From Acanthochromis polyacanthus (Eukaryota; Chordata; Actinopteri; Pomacentridae), in NCBI RefSeq assembly GCF_021347895.1, contig NC_067125.1:26479697-26543696 (forward strand): DNA of 64,000 nucleotides, written 5' to 3'. Positions 1 through 11,500 of this stretch are shown here, piece after piece. Position 1 is the first letter of the stretch, and every line of letters starts with the position of its first letter. The notes beneath the pieces were generated by a model. It searched no databases. It saw only the letters and a list, made by a program, of their open reading frames with translations, and was not told the DNA's origin. Made by a program: the position numbers and the translations under genes.

Positions 1-779
1 GGAGTAATGTGAAGTTACTTGTACTTTTCCACTTTCTGCTTCCATATACTTGTACTCCACGACAATTCAGAGGCAAATATTATACTTTCTATGTCACAAT
101 TTGTTTGAGTTATTTAACAATACAAAATATAGTTAATGAATGAATTATGATGTAATATCATAGATTATGATAACCTCTAACGATCCCTGAAGGGAAATTC
201 ACAGCAGATTATACTATATAAGAAAGATAAGTTGCTTTTACCAGCTTCAATATTAAAGTGATGAACGCATTAATCCACCAATAATTACAATCCAATGAAA
301 TGTGATTATGAAATCTGACTTTCTTCACTGGTAGTAATTTTACTTTTGCTACTTTAAGTCCATTTATAAGCAAATACTCTCATAAATATAATTGTTTATG
401 TATGACTAGTAACAGTATTTCTACACTGTGGTAGTTAGTACTTTCATTTAAGTACAATATCTGAGTATTTCTTCCATATCTGGTGGAATTACTCTGAAAA
501 ATATGACTTACCAAAGTATACCGCACAACTTAATAAACTAGCATAACCCTTAGGTGCCAATCTTAAAGCTACAGATATCTTTAAAGATAATTATGCAGCA
601 TAAAAATATTATATATGAATATTACTTTTGACTTTCACTTAGTACATTTTTAAACCAACATCAGTCCTGATCATAATTACAAGACATTCACTCTGGATTT
701 TTACTTTTTAAAGGCCTGTTTGGTTTTTTTTTAAAGAAGAAAACATTAAATATGAATTATTTTCAACACAATAAACTAC

Positions 780-3020
780 AGTAGAATCTCGTGTGAACAT
801 ATAGTCCATGTAAAATGTTTAGTATAGTGGAATATGCCATTCTGCATTATGAGTGCTCCTATTTTTGGTACTTTGATGCCAATATTTTTATGCTTTTACT
901 TAAGCATACATTAAAATGCATTCCTTTTACTTGTAACTGAGTATTTAGTCACTGTGGCACTTTTATTTAACTACAAAACGTGACTGTTTCTTCCTCTTCT
1001 GTCAATTATCCACCATAATAACTACTACTGGAGTTAATCTGTTCATCCATTTTATTGTTGTCTATGCTTTATGCCACTGGTACTCTGCAATTATGGTTGA
1101 CTTCTGTTCTGCTGGCTGTAGAGTGAATTGCCCCTCGGGGACAATAAAGATTCCTTGAACCTTGATGATAAAATTATAACTCGATAATATTTTCCTCTTT
1201 CGATCAGTGCATTTTTAAACCTGCATCATTCCTGATCATACTTACTAGACACTTCAGGATTTCAACCATTGTGCCATTGATGTATTGTGAAATGAAGAAT
1301 TCTTCTTCCATATAGTAAATTGTAAGGAAACGTGTTTTAGATTTTAAAAATATAGATTATGTCAATGATTAGCAGCAATATTAATTTTCATGCATCTCAT
1401 GTGTTAACATATGGTCTGTGTATAAAATGTCTGCGGACGCCATAGTCTGTGGACTACCTTTATTTGTAGTACTTGAAGAATGTTTTGATGCCAATAATTT
1501 TACTGAAGTATACATTTAAATGCTTTTTTTTAACTTGAAACTGAGTATTTAATCACTGTGGCCCTTTTATTTAACTACAAAACGTGACTGTTTCTTCCTC
1601 TTCTGTCAAATATTAACCATAATAACTACTACTGGAGTTAATCTGTTCATCCATTTTATTGTTGTCTATGCTTTATGCCACTGGTACTCCGCGATTGTGG
1701 TTGACTTTTGTTCTGCTGGCTGTAGAGTGAATTGCCCCACGGGGACAATAAAGATTCCTTGAACCTTGATAATAAAATTATAACTCGATAATATTTTCCT
1801 CTTTCGATCAGTGCATTTTTAAACCTGCATCATTCCTGATCATACTTACTTAGACACTTCAGGATTTCAACCCTTTAAAAGTCAGTTTACATTGTGCCAT
1901 TGATGTATTGTGAAATGAAGAATTCTTCTTCCATATAGTAAATTGTAAGGAAACGTGTTTTAGATTTTAAAAATATAGATTATGTCAATGATTAGCAGCA
2001 ATATTAATTTTCATGCATCTCATGTGTTAACATATGGTCTGTGTATAAAATGTCTGCTGACGCCATAGTCTGTGGACTACCTTTATTTGTAGTACTTGAA
2101 GAATGTTTTGATGCCAATAATTTTACTGAAGTATACATTTAAATGCTTTTTTTTAACTTGAAACTGAGTATTTAATCACTGTAGGTGAAGGGTTTAGTTC
2201 AGGCAACTGGACTTAATCTTGTGATCTTGAAGACGTTTCGCCTCTCATCCAAGATTAAGTCCAGTTGCCTGAACTAAACCCTTCACCTTCACCCTTCATG
2301 TGTGAACATATAGTCCATGTAAAATGTTTAGTATTGTGGAATATGCCATTCTGCATTATGAGTGCTCCTATTTTTGGTACTTTGATGCCAACATTTTTAT
2401 TCTTTTACTTAAGCATACATTAAAATGCATTCCTTTTACTTGTAACTGAGTATTTAATCACTGTGGCCCTTTTATTTAACTACAAAACGTGACTGTTTCT
2501 TCCTCTTCTGTCAAATATTAACCATAATAACTACTACTGGAGTTAATCTGTTCATCCATTTTATTGTTGTCTATGCTTTATGCCACTGGTACTCCGCGAT
2601 TGTGGTTGACTTTTGGTCTGCTGGCTGTAGAGTGAATTGCCCCACGGGGACAATAAAGATTCCTTGAACCTTGATGATAAAATTATAACTTGATAATATT
2701 TTCCTCTTTTGATGAGTACATTTTTAAACCTGCATCATTCCTGATCATACTTATATTCATTGAAATTCAGGATTTCAACCCTTTAAAAGTCAGTTTACAT
2801 TGTGCCATTGATGTATTATTATTAAATTAAGAATTCTTCTTCCATATAGTAAATTGTAAGGAAATGTGTTTTAGATTTTAAAAATATAGATTATGTCAAT
2901 GATTAGCAGCAATATTAATTTTCTTGAAGAATGATTTGATGCCAATACTTTTGTACTTTTACTGAAGTATACATTTAAATGCTTGTTTCTACTTGAAACT
3001 GAGTATTTAACCACTGTAGT
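780..3020. repeat. Three-copy local duplication, about 600-900 bp unit
   Basis: A block beginning near 'actgagtatttaatcactgt' and continuing through 'aaaacgtgactgtttcttcc' occurs at about 943, 1543 and 2440. The shared 'aacgtgactg' motif starts near 977, 1578 and 2483, so the offsets are about 602 and 905 bp. The copies agree almost base for base over several hundred bases. Copies 2 and 3 share an 18-bp piece (near 1873 and 2779) that copy 1 lacks. The segment before copy 3 (2300-2440) duplicates 790-950. Each copy carries a tail-like motif 'gaattgcccc(t/a)cggggacaataaag' (near 1124, 1726, 2631) resembling the 3' end of fish non-LTR retrotransposons. Confidence 0.85.
2184..2287. repeat. Perfect hairpin: 37-bp arms, 30-bp loop
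   Basis: Arm 2184-2220 is the exact reverse complement of 2251-2287. The loop (2221-2250) holds 'cttgaagacgtttcgcctct', a motif of a very common dispersed fish repeat that recurs in the opposite sense near 16725-16757. It interrupts the junction between copies 2 and 3 of the local duplication, so it looks like a foldback insertion or an inverted duplication of the dispersed repeat. Confidence 0.9.
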
Positions 3021-4169
3021 ACTCTTACTTCAGTACAAAATCTGACTCTTGCGTCCTCTTCTTGTGGAAATATTCTGAAATATGACTCACTACACTGTAA
3101 GACACATCTTAGTAAACAACAGAAAATAAACATATCTGTTTGATGTCATTTCAAAAAAATAGAAAAGTAACACAGAGTTCCTTCGAAACAAATAAAAAAT
3201 ATATCTACATATTTTTTCACTTTGACAGAGTGAAAGTTTAAGCTAAAATCAGTCCTGATCAAAACTACCAAATATTCGATCAGTTTTACACCTTTAAAAA
3301 CCTGTTTGCTTGTTTTTAAAGAAGAAATCTTAAAAGAAATTCATTCTTCTCCATATAATGAACTGTAAGAGGGCTTTTAAAAATGATCATCACTGTCTGT
3401 TAGACCAGTTTAACTTCCGTATTCCATTCTTATCTTTGTTTATTTTGCTGTTAAACGGTGTAAGATTAAAGTATCTCCATGTAAAATGTCTACTAATGCT
3501 AAACCTGCCATTGTGCATTTTAAGTACTTTTTGTCAGTTCGTTTGTGCTTTTACTTAAGCGTACATTTAAATGTAGTTAAAAAAATAATCAAAGTATGAT
3601 ATATCTACTGTATATCATTTCCACTTTGACAGAATAAATGTTTAAGGTAAGATCAGTCGTGATTATAACTAACAAATATTCAATCGTTTTTACACCTTTA
3701 AATAATAGTTTGCTTGTTTTTTAAATAAATTTCTTTAGTACGAAATCCGACTATTTCTTCCTCTTCTAGTAGAATTAAATCAAACATAGTAGAGTTACAT
3801 CCTGTTGCGGTCAATTCTAAAAACATTTTTCGCTTTCAGTGCAGATGCTGACGTTTCATTGCAGATCTGTTAGTTTAGTTTAAAAGGGAAAATAGGCCAG
3901 CCGCAGGTGATGCGGTTTTCTAAAGGCAGCCCGCAGCTCTCCAGTGTTTAATTAAAGACAAAGTGACTGAGAAACAAATAAGAAGCGACAAACGTCCCGA
4001 GGGGCTCCGCTGATTAAACAGTTTAAATGAAGAACACACCTGAGCTAAATGCTCACAACAGAAACAGAAGAAAATCACTCTTTCAAAAGACGTTTTACGG
4101 AGTCATTGCAAAATAACCAACACACCTAAGCGGCACCTTTGGCAAAGTCAAAAAAGAGGAAATTGATCA

Positions 4170-4421
4170 TCAAATACTTACTAAAGCAATGGAGGCGCTC
4201 CGGAGCAGCTCGTATCTAAAGCGACAGAAAATAATTTGTTCCACTCTCCGGGTCCAAGCAGCAGATGAACAGGTGCAGAAAACCGCGTCATTTAGCTTTC
4301 CAACAAACACCACGTTTTCTTTAGAGGCACAGAGGGAGCGCTGCGTGCACATGCAGGTGCAGAGATCATGTGATCGGTTCACACAGCAGAGCGGAGGCCA
4401 CGCCCACAATGCTATTCTCAT
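4170..4421 (-). other. Possible 5' exon and promoter of a gene running left (tentative)
   Basis: This GC-richer patch sits just beyond the napa 3' end. Read on the minus strand it ends with a good donor (CTTTA followed by GTAAGTATT near 4170-4180) and is open in one frame for 83 codons. I do not recognise the peptide, and no downstream exon was found in 1-4170, so this may be only an untranslated first exon or nothing. A TCATGTGATC E-box-like site lies near 4367. Confidence 0.2.
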
Positions 4422-4426
4422 ACAGG

Positions 4427-5511
4427 TTTATTCAAACGTTTGACAGGAAACATCACAAATTATTTAAGAGCAGTTGTCTGCTGACAGAATCACCAGGAGG
4501 GGAGACATGAGCACAGTGTTCAGATCAGTAAAGCTCTTTTTTTCTTCTTCTTCCATGTATTGCATCTCTTGCAGGCTTTAAAAAAATAGATTGTTTTTTT
4601 AATCAGCCTGGTTACTCATGATAATAATGACAAAAAATCAGACAGTAACAACAAATAACACACTCCTATACAGCGGAAAAACGGCTTTTCTCAGTTTCCC
4701 ATCCATACCAAACCATGCAAATGTTCACAAAGGTGACGGGAATCTTTCACCTTTTTTTCTGGAATAAAAGCACTTTAAATGGAAGTGACAAAAGCAATGA
4801 TTATATCAATTCCCAACGCTTATAAAAGCATTATTTTAGTTGAAATCTTCATCAAATCTAGCTGTTCACATCCTGAGAACTTCGCAGTGTAAGGCAGAGG
4901 GAGCATTAGCTGTGGAATAACCTCAGAAACTCTTGGCCTCTCTGCTCGGAGAGATGAAGCTGTTTAATTAGAGGTGTCCTGATACGACCGACAGGATACT
5001 GGAGCACTTCAAATAACCAAAAAACCCATGTGAGTGCTTTAATCAATCTTGGCGTTTTGGTTAGTTTAATCTGAAGCACATTTTGGAAAATATATTTTGG
5101 GTTAGTAAGCCGGCATCCTCTCATCCATTTTATAACAATGAAAATAAAATATTATAATATAAATGTGCTGGTATGAGCAGTTTGGTATTTCAGCCCAATT
5201 ATGAATACATTAACTAATACTGGGCCAATACCTGAATCATAACAGTACACAACTAACATACGGTGTGCAGAGTGCACTCAGGAAAATAGTGTTCATACCT
5301 ATAAAGGTCAAAATGTTTACAGAACTGTGTCGAGCAGATTAAAAGGCGAGGAAAATACTGCAGATGGCAGGAAAGAAACGCAGTATCTGTGAATATAAGG
5401 GCTAAGGGCTGGAAAAATTAAGAACGCCGCTAGAATGGAAGTGAGAGGCTCGAGGCAAAAAGAAGGATGCAAGTCGGTTTCCGAGGGGTCGACGACAAAC
5501 TGGGAGGCGAG
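4427..5511 (-). other. napa: napa 3' UTR with poly(A) signal
   Basis: About 1.1 kb without coding potential follows the napa stop codon. An AATAAA on the minus strand at 4432-4427 is the best candidate poly(A) signal. The boundary is inferred, not observed. Confidence 0.5.
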
Positions 5512-8500
5512 TCAGCGAAGGTCGCTCTCGTCATCTTGTATGGTTTTCTTGATGCGGAGAAGCATGGTGGTGAGCCACTGGTCCAACCGAGAAATGGTGT
5601 CGAATTCCTTCACCTGCAAATACAACAAACAATCACCTCAAAAGTTAGGAAAAAAAATATAAAAATGCAAAGTGAAAGTTGTAGTTTTTTGCTACAAAAC
5701 AATCAGAAACCTGCCTGACAAGTAGAAATTAGTGTTTCAGATACACAGAAATCCAAAGTGACACAGTCTAACTGGTACACTACAGAACACTGAACATCTA
5801 CAGTCTCTGACCAATGTCTTGTCTCATAAGGACATTAGGGTTGCACCTATCGATTATTTTAACCCTTTAAGCTTCAGTCAATTCCAGCCGTTTTCAGTAC
5901 AAAAAATCGCTAATATTCTATTTTTAAATAAAAAAATTACGAAAAATACAGGGAATATTGGACGCGCATCGGGAGGTGCATTTCCTTGAAAACGACCGAT
6001 TCGGGGATTTTATACCGACTTCAGGACATGTTTTGGACAAAATAGTTTACTGGCTTGTGTCATCTGATGTAAAAGGTTGGATTATGGCCGTTTTTTGTGG
6101 AATCTTTTTTTTGTGTGTAATAATGAACCCGGAAATGTGAGTCGCGCTGTGTGCGTTGAAGCCGTGTATAGAGAACGGATGGATGAATATTTGTTTTTGT
6201 CGGACAAATGTGCTTTTCTCACCCGCTGTGGTAATCGCATCTGAAAGTGGTTTATACCGGCGGATTCATGAGAATCTAAGCTTTCCATCGGCGTATAGTG
6301 TTTGTATAATCGTGTTTACACCCGTCGGACATTCCTGAAATTCCTATGCAAATTAGTAGGTGTACCGCCGGCGGTACACTGAAGCTTAAAGGGTTAATAG
6401 TCAAGTATTCTGTCGATTAATCAAGTATTCAGATTAAGTGCTGGCCGTGTGCGTTACAGCATCAAAAACGGAAGTGAGCGCGCTTGGCAACAGAAATAAC
6501 CATCCTGGTAGAACACATCTGTGGTGTATTGTACATATATAGTACAGTATTCAAGTAAAACTCAAAGCCATGGGAACCCCACATGTATTTAGTTGGTGAT
6601 GCAGAAATCACATAAAAATGTTTTAATGTTTCATTTCTTTAAACTGCTGGTACTTCAGCTGATAGAACCCAAATAAGAAAACTGATTATTAGTATTGATT
6701 ACAGAGAATATTCAATCAGTAACTTTAGTTTCACTTTGATTTGGCTGCAAATGAAAGTGATTTCCTTCATTATGAGACAGAGTCAGACCTACATGCACTT
6801 CAATACAATATCATGTTTGAAAACATGAAGATTAATAGTTGTACTGTGGAAGTGGCTGTTAGAAATAATCAGCTGCATTGATCAGTAAAATAAATACATT
6901 AACGCACACTAAACAGCTTTCTGCCAGCATTCCTGTCTTACATAATGTCTAGTAAGACAAAATAAAGTATATTTATAATTTCTACATTATTTTTGGGATG
7001 TGACAAGTTTGTTGTCCAAGCAAAATCTGACCTTTCTGTACTAAATAAATGATAAAACTCAATGAATGATACAAAACTTTATTTTGGTATAGTAAGCAGA
7101 ATATAGAGGGCTTCTAAGGGGATCTGATTCCAACTGATCAACTACAAGTCAAGCTGTTATTTCTTGTTCCTAAAACTTGGAAAAAAGACAAGACTTTGGT
7201 GAGGAGCTGTTTAAATACTCCAGTTACACCAGTTAATATTTAACTTTATTTACTCAGCTTTTATTGTTTTACTGATCTGTCAACTTTTAACACACGATCA
7301 TTTTACCGTCACACTCAGATGCTGCATTTCTGAGCTGCGCGCCAAAAAATATCAGTCCACTCACCGAATCAGTATAAGCATCCACGTTCTGTTCTTCATA
7401 GGCGTCGAGGAGTTTCTAGTCAGATAAAAACAGAACATTTTTTATATCAATGCCGAAAATGCACAAACAAAGATAAAAAAAAAAACTTTTATTGACACAG
7501 CAGACATGCAAATAGCAGGTCTACAGTGCTGTGTGACTCATAAAAAGTTTTTACATATTAACCTGCCTTTACTTCCTGAATTTTGCTAACATTACATTGT
7601 AAAGAGCCCATAATATGCTTTATGGGTTTTGCCCTTTCTTCTGTAAACTTGCAAAGTCCAAAGTTCACACCAGAGTGAGTTATTCTCTCCTGCAGAAAAT
7701 ACTGCATACTCTTTACCTGCCTGAAATGTCTAATTTAACATCCAGACTTTTCTTCAGTTACTTAACTCTGCCTCTGTGTAACATATTTGCATAATGCCTG
7801 CTAGTTTCACCAGCAGTTTGTACCATTTCCTTGCTTGAGCTGCTTCTTCTAGAGCAGGGGTCGGCAACCTTTAACACTCAAAGAGCCATTTCGACCCGTT
7901 TCCCACAGAAAAGAAAACACCGGGAGCCGCAAAATCCTTTTGGCATTTAAAATGAAGACAACACTGCATATATCGTTTTTTTATACCTCTATGCCCTTGT
8001 TAATCAGTCGCGATTACTTAATTACAAAGCCTCTAATTAGATAGATCCATTTTTAATTGTGTCCTTCCACTAATATGTATCTTACTTGGTTAATGTCATT
8101 TTTGCTCCTGGACCTCATATGTTACATAATGTTAGCTGGAAATCAATATTTTGCGAATGTCTATTTAACTTGTAAAATCTATTTATCTTAAGCTAATAAC
8201 TTTTCTCCGGTAAGTCGCTGACCTATTTTTCCAAGACGACACTCCTCTGACTCTGACCTGCTGCCTGGATGTGACATCGAGCCGTGTTCTTGCGAGTAGC
8301 GTGTATTACCCTATCATGAGTACTTTTGACTCAAAGACGTATCTTTCTTGGAGTGGAGCTTTAATATACAGGCTTGCCATTCTTGAGTACAAAACGATGT
8401 GAAACTACAGGCGTTGCTTCTCCAGGAGTAAAATTTAAAAAAAGACATGAAACGTGTGGGAATCGGAAGCTCCGTGTTCTCTTTTTGCATCAGCTTTGCG

Positions 8501-11500
8501 CTCTCATGCACAGGCACAGCACATCCGGTGGAGTGACACGTCAGAGTAAGAGCGGTAATTTCACAATAAAATTCTCTATATTAAAATGCATTGAAACGCA
8601 CCTGAAAGGCAGAATAATGTATTTTCCAAAGTTACAGGGAGCCACGACAGAGGGCTGAAAGAGCCGCATGCGGCTCCGGAGCCGCGGGTTGCCGACCCCT
8701 GTTCGAGAGCTACATCGCTGTACTCATAGATCTGAGGTGACAGAATGTAAATCATGTTGCCTCAATTCCGTCAAACCAGCCGATCAACAGTGCAGACGGC
8801 TTTTCAGGAAGGCGACGTTTACGAAGAAGATGCTAAAAGTGGGGAGCGTTCTACAGAGAGTGAGGAAAGGTACTCCATCAGTATGAGAAAAAGAATGTGT
8901 TTTTGAATATTAAAGCATGTAAACATCTTCTAGTAGTCCCCACATTTAAAATGAAAAACTTGTAAATGCATTTTGTTGCAATCTCATTTTTCTCTGTAAT
9001 TTTTGTACTGAGTATAATCTTAATCTGCCATTGTACTCATGTAACAGTGAACTTTCCCCACTGTGGGATCAATAAAGTTCATCTTATTAACTCTTCTAAG
9101 CTGACTAGTCCTTATAATGACTGTCAGTGTTAATGAGGGGCACAAATCAAACTAATCTAACTGTTTTCAACTAGTAACAGATGAACCTGTCATCAAGAGT
9201 TCTAACTGGAGAGAAAAAGCTGCAGTAGTTCTACAGTTCAAAGGTTAAGTTAAGCAATCTGTTAAATCAGATTGCTCTCCATCAACCTCTTCTCTCCATG
9301 TCTGGAGGACTGATGAATGTTATTTTTTAAGGATTTTAGAACCAAAATAACACCAAGGCCTACCTTCAACAGCTTGCACTCTCTAGAGTCTGAAAAGGCC
9401 GGGAACATTTCTTCATACTTCTGTACAGCAAGCTGGGTGACAACAGGATGAACGTTAAAACAGTGACGTGTGTTACGCTAGCTGTGCATAAACATGAGTT
9501 CAGTGTCACTGCTTACTTTTGCGTTCAGCATGTCTACACAGAAGTGACAGAGCGCTGCCTTGAAGAAGTGATCCTTGGCACTGTATTTCAGGAGCGTACT
9601 GTCCATCGCGTGGGTCCCAACCTGAAATTACAAAGCGCAGGTCTCGTTTGTTTGGGTGCTACAGAGCCTGGAGCCACTGATAACACGTTGCTGAGCATCA
9701 TCTCACCTGTTCGTAGATCTCGATAGCTTTCGGGTACTGCTCCAGCTGAGCTGCGTAGGTTGCTACTTTTAGAAGGCACTTGTTTGCTGAACTGAAAAGG
9801 AAAATCAGTCGCACACGTATTAAGCCCAATCACCAGCAGGTAACACAACAGCACAATTCTAAAACAAAGATGCACGATTGAAAGAAGCTGCATTAATCAG
9901 GAACAAATTAAAAGAAATATCGCTAATTTGAAATACTCACCTTGTGGATTCTTCACCTTTGTAATAATCTGCTGCCTGTTCATAATGAGCAATGGCCTGG
10001 AAAATAAATGAAACAAAATTTATTAATCATAGACTGCTGTGCAATACCATGTCTCATGCTGGTAATTACAGTTATGTGACTTACAGTGTCTTATCTCTGC
10101 AGCCTTAAATTTAGTATTTATATGACATTTTTATTAATAGCTGTCAATGTCATGTGGTTTTGTGTTTTTAATATTTTTGTTCTCTGCGTAACAAGAACAT
10201 CAATATTCCTAAGTTTGTTATTAGCAGAGCTTATAATGACAATAAAGGTTTCTGATTGTGAAATCTTCCCTTGAATTAAAATGTTTTTTCATCTCACCTT
10301 GTCAATGTCCACCAGCTCCGTCTCATATATTTCAGCAATTGTGATATGGTGTTTGGCTGCGATGGTGAATCGCCCCTAAATAAAAAATGATTTAAAAAAA
10401 GGGGCACTCCATGTCAGATGCAAACCATAAAAAGCTCGTTAAAACTCAATATTTTAAACAAACTATGAAGAGTTCCCTGGTCAGACACTCACCATGTCGG
10501 TGTAAATCTCGATAGCTCGGTTTAGGCAGTTTATGGCCTCTGTTGAGAAAAATGTTAATATTAAACCCCATTTTTAAAACATTTCACTGCTTTTTTTTCT
10601 GAACTCATGTTACAATATCAAGAAAACAAGAATAAAATTTGACTCCAATAAAGCTATAAGTATAAAAATGTGACAGTTAATTCAACAATGCTCAATTATT
10701 TATTTAAATCTTTCTGAAGTGCATTTGTCCATATTCCTAATTCCTAACTGTCCTGTGAAAAGAGCCATGAAAAATGCTGCTAAAGTTCCTTGCCAGGAAC
10801 CTCTTAACAGCATCAGATAAAAAAGGATTTGTGTGCAGTATGGTGCACAATTTTAAGGTATTTTAGAGGTTTAGATTCTTATCCATTGTGCAGTACATCA
10901 GATTGGACCCAGATTCATTGTTCAACGTGGCACTGAGCCCAAACATGCAGCCAGAGTCAGAAAGAAGTATTTGTAACAAAAAGAACAAGGAGTTCTGCAA
11001 CAGATGGCATGCTTACGATTACAGCCCTGATCTGAAATTCAGCTCAGAAAAGAGAGAAACAACTGAGAGAGCCTGAATCTACAGAAGAACTGAGGCAAGT
11101 TCTCCAGGATGCTTGGAAGATAAATTTGTGACAATATTTCCGAACCTTTCTTTCTTTAATTTCAGTTAATAAAAATAGTACACATCCCCTTGAACTGGCT
11201 CAGTTGCTTGTAAAACAGCAAATTCATGTGAGCTCCAACAGTTGGATACCCTGAGGGGTTGACCAGTGATTACCTTGTGGATCTGCTTTTTTGAAGGCAT
11301 TTCCTGCATCTATGAAGTTAGTTGCTGCGTCGTGTTTGCTTTGCATCTGCAGGTGAAGGTGAGCGGCCTGGGAGAACGCATTTCCTGCAGCTGAAAAAGA
11401 GAATGTTGGATGTTAGAGCACTTAAAGTCTTTAGAAACATAAACAAGGAAAGTGACGGTGGTTAAACTTGTGCAGTTAATCTGCAATTATTATCTTACCA

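Larger units (their letters stand above)
1..4160. repeat. AT-rich repeat-dominated region without a recognisable gene
   Basis: No splice-consistent or conserved coding sequence is visible on either strand. The sequence is AT-rich. It contains repeated copies of a fish-type dispersed motif in which runs like 'tacttttacttaagta' and 'ctgagtatttaatcactgtgg' recur, with three near-identical long copies between about 780 and 3020 (described separately). The short open frames here have no residue pattern I recognise and are judged spurious. Confidence 0.6.

Noticed and set aside
5958..6338. Frames inside the piggyBac-like MITE
   Set aside because: Short, no transposase motifs, and bounded by element ends rather than splice sites.
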